From contig JANQGW010000183.1 in the NCBI GenBank assembly GCA_028282905.1, positions 1-64,000 of the forward strand: 64,000 nt of DNA, written 5' to 3'. The translations under genes and the position numbers were made by a program. The notes under the pieces are model-generated. The model ran no database searches. It saw only the letters and a program-made list of their open reading frames with translations, and was not told the origin of the DNA. This DNA comes from Sedimentisphaerales bacterium. GTDB lineage: Bacteria > Planctomycetota > Phycisphaerae > Sedimentisphaerales > Anaerohalosphaeraceae. Below, in pieces: positions 35,687-44,504 of the stretch (its first letter is position 1; every line of letters begins with the position of its first letter).

Positions 35687-36808
35687 ATGGAAACCTTAGC
35701 GAATTCTCAGACAGGACAATCAGGCGGAATGGAAAAAATCATCGACAAAAACCTTGAAATTATTCGAGTTTCAAGAGGTGATATTACCGAATTCTTTGTC
35801 CACGGCCAAGCGGACACGCACGTTTCTGAGATTGAAACCATCGCTGCTGCCTTTGATTTCTTAGCCAAAAACAGTGTTCAGGCGGTCGCTTTCCGCGTTT
35901 TTGCCGACAATGAGGTTCGAGCTCGCATCGCGGCTGATTTTCAGGCTAACCTGGACGGGCTGAACTGTCCGGTAACGTGGATTTGCCAGCCGGAAGATGT
36001 GTTTGCTGTTCAGGTGCAGGCGATATCGGTGGAAGTGACGCCGATCAAGCAGGCGGATGCCGTGGTGGGATGTACGTTTGAAGACGATAATATGGTTTGT
36101 CGGCAGCTGAGCTTTGTGCCGGATAACCTGGATGCCGAGCGGTTTGAACAGGCCGGCAGTGCGTTTGAGAAAATCGAGACAATCCTGCAGGGTGTGGGGC
36201 TGGACTTTTCTTATACCGTGCGAACGTGGCTGTTTGTCTGGGATATCCTGGACTGGTACGATAAGCTGAACCTGGCGCGGGATAACTTCTTTGAGAAATA
36301 TAACATTTTCAATAAGCTGGTGCCGGCCAGTACCGGCGTGGGCGTGCCCAACCCGGCTTCGGCGGCGCTGACGACCGAGGCGTTCGCGGTGAAGGCCAAA
36401 AATGACACGGTAAATATTCAGCCAGTGATTTCGCCGCTGCAGTGTCCTGCACTGGACTATAAGAGTTCGTTCGCCCGGGCGACACTGGTCGAGGCGCCGG
36501 ACCACCGGAGGATGCTGGTTTCAGGAACCGCCAGTATCGAACCGGGCGGCGAAACCATCCATGTCGATGATGTTGAAAAGCAGGTCGATCTGACGATGCA
36601 GGTGATGACGGCGCTGATCAAAAACGGTGGGATGGACTGGAGTGATGTTTGCAGAGGGATCGCATATTTCAAAGACAAAAAAGACTTTGGTGTGTTTGAT
36701 GCGTGGTGTGAGGCGAACGATATCAATATTCCGCATATCAAGGTCGAAGCGTATATCTGCCGCGATGATCTGCTGTTCGAACTGGAAGTGGACGGCATGA
36801 CCACCTAA
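35687..36808 (+). CDS. RidA/YjgF-like and chorismatase (FkbO)-like protein
   Basis: About 373 aa from the ATG at 35687 (track: TTG 35681; another ATG at 35729). The N-terminal half (about 30-180) is an unassigned alpha/beta region (FRVFADNEVRARIAADFQ). The C-terminal half resembles the YjgF/RidA-type fold as used in FkbO/XanB2-type chorismatases: FSYTVRTWLFVWDIL, ATLVEAPDHRRMLVSGTASI, MDWSDVCRGIAYFKDKKDFG. Activity on chorismate is not supported by any motif checked here; it could equally be a RidA-type deaminase or a binding protein. A clean terminator follows, so the gene appears monocistronic. Confidence 0.55.
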   Translation: METLANSQTGQSGGMEKIIDKNLEIIRVSRGDITEFFVHGQADTHVSEIETIAAAFDFLAKNSVQAVAFRVFADNEVRARIAADFQANLDGLNCPVTWICQPEDVFAVQVQAISVEVTPIKQADAVVGCTFEDDNMVCRQLSFVPDNLDAERFEQAGSAFEKIETILQGVGLDFSYTVRTWLFVWDILDWYDKLNLARDNFFEKYNIFNKLVPASTGVGVPNPASAALTTEAFAVKAKNDTVNIQPVISPLQCPALDYKSSFARATLVEAPDHRRMLVSGTASIEPGGETIHVDDVEKQVDLTMQVMTALIKNGGMDWSDVCRGIAYFKDKKDFGVFDAWCEANDINIPHIKVEAYICRDDLLFELEVDGMTT

Positions 36809-36829
36809 AGAAATACCTAATCAAAAGTC

Positions 36830-36869
36830 AAAGGGCATGAATCATTAAATTAATTTCATGCCCTTTTTT
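36830..36869 (+). terminator. Intrinsic terminator after the RidA-like gene
   Basis: AAAGGGCATGAA pairs perfectly with TTCATGCCCTTT (12 bp, 13-nt loop) and ends in TTTTTT. Begins 22 nt after the stop codon. Confidence 0.9.
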
Positions 36870-36961
36870 GTGGTTTGTATGCAAATTTGCAAAATCTTCA
36901 GTTCCCCTTCTAATAACAACGAAACGGCTCCTGCTCCCGTTTTGTTCAGCCATTGGCTCCT

Positions 36962-37309
36962 CTACTTAAAACCTTTGATAATCCATAAAAATATGGCTCT
37001 TACGATTAAATAAATAATCGACGCTACAACGAAATAGGCAAGGCTGACTCCTATCCCCACGAGAAGGCTACGATGAAAAATTTCCGTATCGGAACTTTCA
37101 GCCCATCTCTCTCCAAGCTGATTATAATACTCATAATCCTCATAGTTAATCTTATACATGGGTGGATTAGAATTATTGTTTGATGAATAAATGTCTATCC
37201 CAACAGTAATTTCATCCCTCATTATCACAGTAAAAAATATAGCAACAGCAATGGATGAGATAATTAATAAAACCCATAATATCCGATCTATACCTCTTTT
37301 CCAGTTCAT
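36962..37309 (-). CDS. Hypothetical small membrane protein, two transmembrane segments
   Basis: 115 aa: an N-terminal helix (ILWVLLIISSIAVAIFFTVI), a polar Asn/Tyr-rich loop of about 50 residues (NYEDYEYYNQLGERW) and a second helix (LAYFVVASIIYLIVRAIFL). The MNWKRGIDRI start is typical of short membrane proteins found singly in many bacteria. No function known. AT-rich relative to its neighbours. Confidence 0.5.
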   Translation of the reverse strand: MNWKRGIDRILWVLLIISSIAVAIFFTVIMRDEITVGIDIYSSNNNSNPPMYKINYEDYEYYNQLGERWAESSDTEIFHRSLLVGIGVSLAYFVVASIIYLIVRAIFLWIIKGFK

Positions 37310-37528
37310 TTTCTACACCTCCTTTTTTTCCGGATTTGATAACCGAAGTATTGAAGCAAGACGCTTGCAACTTCGGATGCTATGGTTTTGCCATGCACGA
37401 ATCAACTCAAGATTTGCTCTTTCGACATCCATGCCTGTATTCTATCACCCCTTTTATCTTTTCGCTAACATACATGTAAACCAAATGCAGTCAAAAGTCA
37501 TTTTGTTTATTCATAGTTCACTCTTTTA

Positions 37529-37891
37529 CTATTCGGGATAGTTGCACAGAGGAATGGTTCTGCTGAACCGGAGCAAGGCTGAACTTCCCAAAAACGGGTG
37601 CAGGTATTTGATGTCGTCCCGGTCCAGACCATCATAGATATGCTCGACAAAACAGGCCGCCAGAATGCTTTTCATGTCATCTCTGCCTTCCTCGATGACC
37701 CAATTGGCAAACTGTATGATTCTTTTTGTTAGTGACGTATTGCGTTGCGTGATACTCACTTGATAGATATCTCTCATGCAAATAAAAGCATGTGCCTGTG
37801 AGAATTCCATATCATATTCCTGTGCCTCCTTCTGCGTCTCTTTGAAGACTTCTGGTAATTCTTCCCGGAATTTTGATCGCCACTTTGCCAT
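37529..37891 (-). CDS. Hypothetical small cytoplasmic protein
   Basis: 120 aa, largely helical and without signal or membrane segment: REELPEVFKETQKEAQEYD, RIIQFANWVIEEGRDDMKS, ACFVEHIYDGLDRDDIKYL. The arrangement resembles small immunity-like or DUF7674-type proteins, but the assignment is not firm. It lies next to another small AT-rich gene between family A copies. Confidence 0.5.
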   Translation of the reverse strand: MAKWRSKFREELPEVFKETQKEAQEYDMEFSQAHAFICMRDIYQVSITQRNTSLTKRIIQFANWVIEEGRDDMKSILAACFVEHIYDGLDRDDIKYLHPFLGSSALLRFSRTIPLCNYPE

Positions 37892-37973
37892 TACACCTTC
37901 ATTTCATTTTTATAACGCTTCTTCCATGTAAAAAGTATAATCCAGATTCTATCAAAGAGTCAAGGAGATTATG

Positions 37974-38033
37974 GAATCCCGGCAATGCCGGGATGGCTGT
38001 TTAAACAGATTCCTCGACTTCGCTCGGAATGAC
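37974..38033. repeat. Dispersed repeat family A (copy 4, inverse)
   Basis: GGAATCCCGGCAATGCCGGG, then ATGGCTGTTTAAACAGATTC and CTCGGAATGAC. Confidence 0.8.
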
Positions 38034-38140
38034 GATTTGTTTAGTTTTATGCCCGCTGGATTGCGTCCATGAGGTCATAGTGAGTTTGCCGGCGGTGATG
38101 CTGTGCCTGTGCGCCCGATATTACAATCGGACCGGAGTTA

Positions 38141-38542
38141 TTATCCGATGAGCAGGCCGAGGATGATCAGGCCGATGGTTCCTATGACGGCGATGCCGGA
38201 GAAGATGAGGCCGAGGATCGCGAAGAGTTTTTTGCGGAATTCCTGGAATGCTCCGGCGATGCCGAGGGCGAAGGCGACCAACTGCAGCAGCATCAGCAGG
38301 ATGATGCTCAGGCCGACAATGAACGCGGCGGGAGATTCTTCGTCGATGCCGCCGGGGGTGGTCGTTTCCAGCACGCCGGCCAGGATGATCGCCAGTACCA
38401 TGAACACACCCGCAAACATGGTAATCGCAAACGAAGCGATGCCAAGGCCGGAATGGGGATATACCTGCGGCTGCTGAGGGACCATTGCCTGCGGCACGGC
38501 GGTCGCGGCGGTTGGGTAAGACGGCGTTGATTCCTGATACAT
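38141..38542 (-). CDS. Hypothetical membrane protein with Pro/Gln-rich N-terminus
   Basis: The second ATG (38542) is chosen: AGGAG lies 7 nt before it but only 1 nt before the track's first ATG (38548). 133 aa. The N-terminal about 30 residues are low-complexity (TAVPQAMVPQQPQVYPHSG), followed by three hydrophobic segments (about 33-59, 72-98 and 108-132). This layout matches small DUF4190-like membrane proteins that follow a Pro-rich tail. No function assigned. Confidence 0.6.
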   Translation of the reverse strand: MYQESTPSYPTAATAVPQAMVPQQPQVYPHSGLGIASFAITMFAGVFMVLAIILAGVLETTTPGGIDEESPAAFIVGLSIILLMLLQLVAFALGIAGAFQEFRKKLFAILGLIFSGIAVIGTIGLIILGLLIG

Positions 38543-38599
38543 GGGCATACTCCTTATTCGATTTTGTCGTCATCTTTGAGCCGCCCCCTACCTTACCCG

Positions 38600-38680
38600 A
38601 ATATCGCCCTGTCGGCAATTCAAAAATATCGACCAAAGAACGCAAGAATACAAGGATACCAGAACACAGGCATTTATGAA
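38600..38680. repeat. Short-unit repeat tract, family B (copy 5)
   Basis: CGCAAGAATACAAGGATACC, then AGAACACAGGCATTTATGAA: shorter and more decayed than other copies. The rest of 38543-38834 holds no ORF. Confidence 0.5.
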
Positions 38681-38834
38681 TACATGAACGGGGTTGTTTT
38701 TGCGGGTTTTTGGGGTTGCTTTTTGGGGGATTTTTCTATAATACGGGATTCGTATTTTAGTGTTGAGTTCGTAGTTCATAGTTGGCAGATAATGGTACGT
38801 CCGCCTCCTATTTCGTTAATACAGGGTCCGAAAT

Positions 38835-40748
38835 ATGGCAAAAAATTCTTTTGAGCGTTGGACGATTGAAAAATCGCAACAGTTGTACGGCATTCAGAGC
38901 TGGGGAAACGGTTTTTTCGAGATTTCCGGCGATGGTGAGGTGCTGGTCAAGAGCCGCCCGGATCATGAGGCCGGCAGCGTCAGCCTGATGAAAATCGTCT
39001 CGGAATTGAACAATCGCGGGCTGGTCGCGCCGGTTTTGCTGCGATTTTCGAATATTTTGCGGGATCAGATCACGCGGATCAACCAGTCGTTCGCTAAGGC
39101 GATGTCTGGTGTCGGCTATCAGGGCGAGTATCGCGGCGTCTATCCGATCAAGGTTAACCAGCAGCAGCAGGTGCTGGAGGACGTGACGCGGTTCGGCAAG
39201 CCCTTTCATTACGGGCTGGAAGCGGGCAGCAAGCCGGAACTGATGGCGGCGATCTCGATGCTGGACGACCCGGAGGCCTGTCTGATTTGCAACGGCTATA
39301 AGGACAAGGAATTTATCGACCTGGGGCTGTACGCGATCAAGATGGGGCTGAAGTGCTTTTTCGTTGTGGAAATGGTGGGTGAACTGCCGCTGATTTTAGA
39401 ACGGGCCGAAAAGCTGGGGGTTGAGCCGCTGTTGGGTGTGCGATTGAAGCTCACCAGCCAGGCGGGCGGACGCTGGTCCGAATCCGGCGGTGACCGCAGT
39501 GTCTTTGGGCTTAACTCCGTGCAGGTGCTGGAGATGGTCGATCAGCTCAAGGCGGCGGGCAAGCTGGACTGTTTAAAACTGCTGCACTATCACCTTGGTT
39601 CGCAAATTCCCAATATTCGCGACATCCGTAATGCCGTGACTGAGGCGTCACGGATTTACGCCGGGCTGGTGGAAGAAGGCGCTGCGATGGGCTACCTTGA
39701 TGTCGGCGGCGGGATGGCGGTTGACTATGACGGCTCTTCGACGAATTTTGCGTCGAGCCGGAATTATTCGCTGGACGAGTACAGTGTCGATGTCATTGAA
39801 ATTCTGATGAACACACTGGACGAAAAGGAGGTGCCCCACCCGACTTTGATCACCGAGTTCGGCCGGGCGACGGTGGCCTATTCATCCGTGCTGCTGTTTA
39901 ATATTCTTGAAGTCAGTCATCTGGACTCGGCGACGATGCCCGAAATGCAGGATGATTTTCACGAATATACCAAGTACCTGTCGGAAGTCGCAGACAATCT
40001 CAGCCTGAAAAAACTGCAGGAAAGCTATCACGACGCAATGTACTACCGTGACGAATTACGGCAGCTTTTCAAGCACGGCAATATCTCGCTGCGCGAGCGG
40101 GCGTATGCGGAGGCGGTCTTCTGGGGAACGATGCGCAAGATCGCCGGCAAACTGGATAAGCTCAAATATGTGCCCGACGAGTTCGAGGGTCTGGCGGCGG
40201 CGATGGCCAGCGTTTATTACGGCAACTTCAGCATTTTCCAGTCACTGCCGGACGCGTGGGCGATCGATCAGCTGCTACCGATCATGCCATTGCACAGGCT
40301 GGGCGAAGAGCCGACCGAGCACGCGATCATTTCGGACATTACCTGTGACTGTGACGGTGTGATCGATAAATTCATCGACCTGCGAGACGTCAAGCGGTCG
40401 CTGCTGCTGCACCCGATCAACAACGGTGACGAGTATTATCTCGGGGCTTTTCTGGTCGGGGCTTACCAGGAAACCTTAGGCGATCTGCATAACCTGTTTG
40501 GCGATACGAATGTTGTCTCACTGGAAATTTCCGACGATGGCGACTATACGATCAATCAGGAAATCGAAGGCGATTCCGTCGAGAATGTCCTGCAGTACGT
40601 CGAGTACGACACTAAGGCGCTGATGGCCCGGATGAAAAGTAAGGCTGAAAGAGCCATCAAGGCCGGCAAGCTGACGGCTAAGGACCGCCGGGAGGTGATC
40701 AGCGCGTTTTTGGAAGGATTGCGGGGTTATACTTATTTTGAAGAGTGA
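38835..40748 (+). CDS. speA: Biosynthetic arginine decarboxylase
   Basis: Converts arginine to agmatine, the first step of putrescine synthesis; PLP enzyme of the alanine-racemase-like fold. 637 aa, the family's usual length. The PLP-binding Lys lies in YRGVYPIKVNQQQQVLED (K106). Further landmarks: YGLEAGSKPELMAA, LKLTSQAGGRWSESGGDRSVFGL, LHYHLGSQIPNIRDI, LDVGGGMAVDYDGS. The N-terminal extension (WTIEKSQQLYGIQSWGNGFF) is typical of SpeA. First of four polyamine genes in the same direction; the next starts 146 bp later across a family A repeat. Confidence 0.95.
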   Translation: MAKNSFERWTIEKSQQLYGIQSWGNGFFEISGDGEVLVKSRPDHEAGSVSLMKIVSELNNRGLVAPVLLRFSNILRDQITRINQSFAKAMSGVGYQGEYRGVYPIKVNQQQQVLEDVTRFGKPFHYGLEAGSKPELMAAISMLDDPEACLICNGYKDKEFIDLGLYAIKMGLKCFFVVEMVGELPLILERAEKLGVEPLLGVRLKLTSQAGGRWSESGGDRSVFGLNSVQVLEMVDQLKAAGKLDCLKLLHYHLGSQIPNIRDIRNAVTEASRIYAGLVEEGAAMGYLDVGGGMAVDYDGSSTNFASSRNYSLDEYSVDVIEILMNTLDEKEVPHPTLITEFGRATVAYSSVLLFNILEVSHLDSATMPEMQDDFHEYTKYLSEVADNLSLKKLQESYHDAMYYRDELRQLFKHGNISLRERAYAEAVFWGTMRKIAGKLDKLKYVPDEFEGLAAAMASVYYGNFSIFQSLPDAWAIDQLLPIMPLHRLGEEPTEHAIISDITCDCDGVIDKFIDLRDVKRSLLLHPINNGDEYYLGAFLVGAYQETLGDLHNLFGDTNVVSLEISDDGDYTINQEIEGDSVENVLQYVEYDTKALMARMKSKAERAIKAGKLTAKDRREVISAFLEGLRGYTYFEE

Positions 40749-40751
40749 TTT

Positions 40752-40860
40752 TTGCCACAGATTAACACAGATTACCACAAATAATAGATGTTAAAATATG
40801 GATCCCGACGTTGTCGGGATAACTGTTTAAATAGATTCTTCGCTTCGCTCAGAATGACAG
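40752..40860. repeat. CACAGATT element and family A (copy 5)
   Basis: TTGCCACAGATTAACACAGA (periodic words as at 14450) is followed at 40799 by GATCCCGACGTTGTCGGGAT, AACTGTTTAAATAGATTC and CTCAGAATGACAG, an inverse family A copy. Confidence 0.75.
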
Positions 40861-40894
40861 TGTGCAGAATTGCGGGATAATAAAGGATAGAACA

Positions 40895-42079
40895 ATGGGC
40901 AAGAAAGTTTTAATTATTGGTGCCGGCGGGGTCAGTCAGGTGGCAACGTGGAAATGTGCGATGATGCCGGAGGTGTTCGGCGAGATCATGCTGGCCAGCC
41001 GGACGAAGTCCAAGTGTGATGCAATCGCGGAGCTGCTGCCGAGACCAATTCAGACTGCGCAGCTTGACGCCGACAATGTCGAGGAAACGGTTGCGTTGAT
41101 CAAAGAATTTGGCCCGGACCTGGTAATGAATCTGGCACTGCCGTACCAGGATCTGGCGATCATGGACGCCTGCCTTGCGACCGGCATTGACTACTTAGAT
41201 ACCGCCAACTATGAGCCGAAGGAAACGGCTAAGTTTGAGTACAAATGGCAGTGGGATTATCATGATCGCTTCAAGGAGGCGGGCATCAAGGCACTGCTGG
41301 GCAGCGGGTTTGACCCCGGTGTTACCAGCGTCATGACGATGTACGCACTCAAGCATCATTTTGATGAAATCCACACCATCGATATCATCGACTGCAACGC
41401 CGGCGATCACGGCCAGCCGTTTGCGACGAATTTTAACCCGGAAATCAATATCCGCGAGGTCACGGCGAAAGGCCGCTATTGGCAAGAAGGCGAATGGATC
41501 GAGACCGACCCGCTGTCGGTGACGGAAAAATTCGAGCTGCCAGAAGATCTGGGCACGATGGATATTTATCTGATGTACCACGAAGAGCTGGAGTCGCTGG
41601 CTAAATTTGTGCCCGGTCTCAAGCGTGCCCGCTTCTGGATGAGCTTTTCACAAAATTACCTCAAACATCTGGAGGTCTTGCAGAACGTCGGCATGACACG
41701 CATCGACGAAGTCGAGTTCAACGGCCAGAAGATCATTCCGCTGCAATTTTTGAAGGCACTGCTGCCGGACCCGGCTTCGCTGGGCCCGCTGACGAAGGGT
41801 CAAACCTGCATCGGTGTCAAACTTTGCGGCGTCAAGGACGGCGTCGAGCGGGAGTACTATATCTATAACATCTGTGACCACGAATCCTGCTATGCGGAGG
41901 TTAAGTCGCAGGCGATTTCTTATACCACGGGTGTGCCCGCGATGATCGGTGCCAAAATGCTGCTGAGCGAAACCTGGGCCGGCGACGGCGTTTTCAACAT
42001 CGAACAGTTCGACCCCGACCCGTTTATGGCTGACCTGAACGAATACGGCCTGCCGTGGAAAGAAGTGTTTATTAAATAA
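40895..42079 (+). CDS. Carboxynorspermidine/carboxyspermidine dehydrogenase (saccharopine dehydrogenase family)
   Basis: ATG 40895 is chosen over the track's 40862: AAGGAT lies upstream and the Rossmann motif then starts at residue 4 (KKVLIIGAGGVSQVATWKCA). 394 aa. The family condenses putrescine (or diaminopropane) with aspartate semialdehyde using NADPH, giving carboxyspermidine (or carboxynorspermidine). Supporting features: VMNLALPYQDLAIMDACLAT, DYLDTANYEP, GSGFDPGVTSVM and the C-terminal domain of saccharopine dehydrogenases. Its place directly before nspC and speB makes this assignment, rather than lysine metabolism, very likely. Confidence 0.88.
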   Translation: MGKKVLIIGAGGVSQVATWKCAMMPEVFGEIMLASRTKSKCDAIAELLPRPIQTAQLDADNVEETVALIKEFGPDLVMNLALPYQDLAIMDACLATGIDYLDTANYEPKETAKFEYKWQWDYHDRFKEAGIKALLGSGFDPGVTSVMTMYALKHHFDEIHTIDIIDCNAGDHGQPFATNFNPEINIREVTAKGRYWQEGEWIETDPLSVTEKFELPEDLGTMDIYLMYHEELESLAKFVPGLKRARFWMSFSQNYLKHLEVLQNVGMTRIDEVEFNGQKIIPLQFLKALLPDPASLGPLTKGQTCIGVKLCGVKDGVEREYYIYNICDHESCYAEVKSQAISYTTGVPAMIGAKMLLSETWAGDGVFNIEQFDPDPFMADLNEYGLPWKEVFIK

Positions 42080-42107
42080 AAGATCAAAATCAAAATGCTA
42101 AATTAAG

Positions 42108-42131
42108 GAATCGCCTTCGCTCGGAATGACG
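42108..42131. repeat. Partial family A repeat
   Basis: GGAATCGCCTTCGCTCGGAA then TGACG: only the terminal part of the element, 24 bp before the nspC start. Confidence 0.5.
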
Positions 42132-42154
42132 GCGTGGCGGATTTGGAATAATTA

Positions 42155-43330
42155 ATGGACAAAGCGCTTGCGGGACAATTTGATTTGGAGTCGATTCACA
42201 CGCCGGCTTTTGTGGTGTTTGAAGAGGCGATTGCGCATAACCTGTCGATTCTCTGGCAGGTCATCGAGCAGACCGGCTGTAAAATCCTGATGGCGACCAA
42301 GTGCTTTTCGATGACTCGCACGTTTGGGCTGATTGCCGAAACACTTGACGGCATCTGTGCCAGCGGCCCGCACGAGGCCCGGCTTGGCGCTGAACATTTT
42401 GGCAAAGAGATTCACGCCTTCGCGGCGGGATTTTCCGAAGAGGACATCCGCCAACTCGCTCCTATTTGCAACCATCTCGTCTTTAACTCGTTTTCACAGT
42501 GGCAGCGACTCGGCCCATTGGCGAAAGAGTTGAATCCGAACTTGAAATTTGGCCTGCGATGTAACCCCGAGCATTCCGAAGGTGAGGTGGAAATTTATGA
42601 CCCCTGTGCGGCTAGTTCTCGGCTGGGTATCGTCAAAGATGAATTTGAAAAAGAAAAGGCTTCGGATGAGACTTTCTTAGAAGGGATTTCCGGTCTGCAT
42701 TTTCATACGCTGTGTGAAATGGATTCGGATGCGTTGGAGCGAACGCTGGCAGTTTTTGAAGTCAAGTTCGGCCAATACCTCGACAGGATGGAGTGGGTTA
42801 ACTTTGGCGGCGGCCACCATATTACTCGCGGGAATTATGATGTCGAGCGGTTAGTGCAGGTGATTAATGAGTTTAAAGCCCGCCACCCGCATCTGACGGT
42901 TTATCTGGAGCCGGGCGAAGCGGTGGCGCTCAATGCCGGCGTGCTGGTTGCTTCGGTGCTGGATGTTACGCGAAACGGCGATGTACAAAATGTGATTTTG
43001 GATACCTCCGCCACTTGCCATATGCCGGATGTGCTGGAGATGCCGTACCGGCCGAACATTATCGGGGCGGGTGACCCGGGTGAAAAGGTGCATACCTATC
43101 GCTTGGGCGGCTTGTCCTGTCTGGCCGGGGATATCATTGGCGATTACTCGTTTGATGCACCGCTGGAAATCGGCGACCGGCTGATCTTTTTGGACATGGC
43201 GATTTATTCGATGGTCAAGACCAATACCTTCAACGGTGTGGCCCTGCCGTGGATTTATTACGGAACTGCCGACGGCAAGCTGGAACTGGTGCGTCAATTC
43301 GGCTACGAGGATTTTAAGGAGCGATTATGA
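42155..43330 (+). CDS. nspC: Carboxynorspermidine/carboxyspermidine decarboxylase
   Basis: Removes the carboxyl group from carboxy(nor)spermidine to give spermidine or norspermidine; PLP enzyme of the alanine-racemase-like fold. 391 aa. Starts with LESIHTPAFVVFEEAIAHNL; the PLP Lys lies in KILMATKCFSM (K49). Also GLRCNPEHSE, GLHFHTLCEMDSDALERTL, WVNFGGGHHITR, YLEPGEAVALNAG and the active-site Cys region LDTSATCHMPDVLEMPYRP. Its stop overlaps the speB start by 4 bp (ATGA), so the two are translationally coupled. Confidence 0.94.
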   Translation: MDKALAGQFDLESIHTPAFVVFEEAIAHNLSILWQVIEQTGCKILMATKCFSMTRTFGLIAETLDGICASGPHEARLGAEHFGKEIHAFAAGFSEEDIRQLAPICNHLVFNSFSQWQRLGPLAKELNPNLKFGLRCNPEHSEGEVEIYDPCAASSRLGIVKDEFEKEKASDETFLEGISGLHFHTLCEMDSDALERTLAVFEVKFGQYLDRMEWVNFGGGHHITRGNYDVERLVQVINEFKARHPHLTVYLEPGEAVALNAGVLVASVLDVTRNGDVQNVILDTSATCHMPDVLEMPYRPNIIGAGDPGEKVHTYRLGGLSCLAGDIIGDYSFDAPLEIGDRLIFLDMAIYSMVKTNTFNGVALPWIYYGTADGKLELVRQFGYEDFKERL

Positions 43331-44202
43331 ACCAGCAATACCCCGCATTCTTGGCTTCGGAGATTTCCGGGCAGACGCCGGAGCAGGCGTTTTTTCATGT
43401 GATTCCGGTGCCGTTTGAGGCGAGCGTTTCCTATGGCGTCGGTACCGCCCGTGGGCCGGCCGCGATTCTTGAAGCCTCACAGCAATTGGAAACATACGAC
43501 GGTTTCAGTTGCCCGTGTGACTTGGGCATTTACACCACCGATCCGGTTGATTGCAACGGTGATGCTAAAACCGTCATTGATGCAATCCAGAAGGCCGTCA
43601 CCCAAATATTAAGCTATGGCGATAAATTCCCACTCCTGCTCGGCGGTGAACACACCGTGACCAACGGTGCCATCCGCGCATTGCATGAAACAGGCGAGCC
43701 GTTCGGGATCGTTCAGTTTGACGCCCATGCGGACTTGCGGAATACTTATGAAGGTTCAAAGTACAGCCATGCCTGTGTCATGAAACGGGCGGTGGATTTG
43801 GGCATTCCGGTTTTCCAACTGGGTGTACGTGCTTTGTCACTGGAAGAAGTTGAAGTACGCAAAAACAACCCGTCTCTGATTTCATATATTGACGGCTATG
43901 AGCTGGGTACGCAGGGGATTCCCGCAGGCCGACTTCTGCCGGAAGATTTTCCAGAAAATGTCTATGTCACCATTGACGTTGATGGTCTGGACCCGTCGAT
44001 CATGCCCGCTACCGGCACTCCCGTCCCCGGCGGCATTGGCTGGTACGACATGCAGCAGCTCCTGCGAAAAATCGCCGACGAGCGAACTGTCATCGGCGCT
44101 GACATTGTCGAACTGGCTCCAATTGAAAACTATCATGCGGCTGACTTTACCGCTGCTCAGTTGGTTTATGACCTGATGGGCATCATACAACGATCCAACT
44201 GA
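43327..44202 (+). CDS. speB: Agmatinase
   Basis: Hydrolyses agmatine to putrescine and urea; ureohydrolase family with a two-manganese centre. 291 aa. Metal ligands are all present: H109 (LLLGGEHTVT), D132, H134 and D136 (QFDAHADLR), D217 and D219 (VTIDVDGLDPSIMPATGTPV). Together with the upstream genes it completes arginine to agmatine to putrescine to carboxyspermidine to spermidine. Start overlaps the nspC stop. A family A repeat and then the pilus locus terminator follow. Confidence 0.95.
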   Translation: MNQQYPAFLASEISGQTPEQAFFHVIPVPFEASVSYGVGTARGPAAILEASQQLETYDGFSCPCDLGIYTTDPVDCNGDAKTVIDAIQKAVTQILSYGDKFPLLLGGEHTVTNGAIRALHETGEPFGIVQFDAHADLRNTYEGSKYSHACVMKRAVDLGIPVFQLGVRALSLEEVEVRKNNPSLISYIDGYELGTQGIPAGRLLPEDFPENVYVTIDVDGLDPSIMPATGTPVPGGIGWYDMQQLLRKIADERTVIGADIVELAPIENYHAADFTAAQLVYDLMGIIQRSN

Positions 44203-44269
44203 GCGCAAACCACACCCAATGTTCCTGTTCCGTCCGGCAAGCCCGATAGACGGCGTGACAGGAAATTAT

Positions 44270-44331
44270 GGAATCCCGACTATGTCGGGACAGCTGTTTA
44301 AATAGATTCCTCGGCTTCGCTCGGAATGACA
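44270..44331. repeat. Dispersed repeat family A (copy 7, inverse)
   Basis: GGAATCCCGACTATGTCGGG, ACAGCTGTTTAAATAGATTC and CTCGGAATGACAT. Lies between the convergent speB and secretin genes. Confidence 0.8.
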
Positions 44332-44446
44332 TTATTGCGTTTGGGATGGCATTTTTGAGTTTGGAATTATGACAAAAAAAATTTTGAAAGTCAGTCATAT
44401 CTGAATGAATACTATCGAGCTTGTCGCGGTATCAGTGCGCATGGAA

Positions 44447-44480
44447 AAGGCCGGGGCAGTCACCCTTCTGCCTCGGCCTT
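44447..44480 (-). terminator. Intrinsic terminator of the pilus locus
   Basis: On the minus strand AAGGCCGAGGCAG pairs with CTGCCCCGGCCTT (13 bp, one mismatch) and is followed by TTTCC. Begins 24 nt after the secretin stop codon. Confidence 0.75.
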
Positions 44481-44504
44481 GATTGATTGGGTTTATGCCA
44501 CCGC

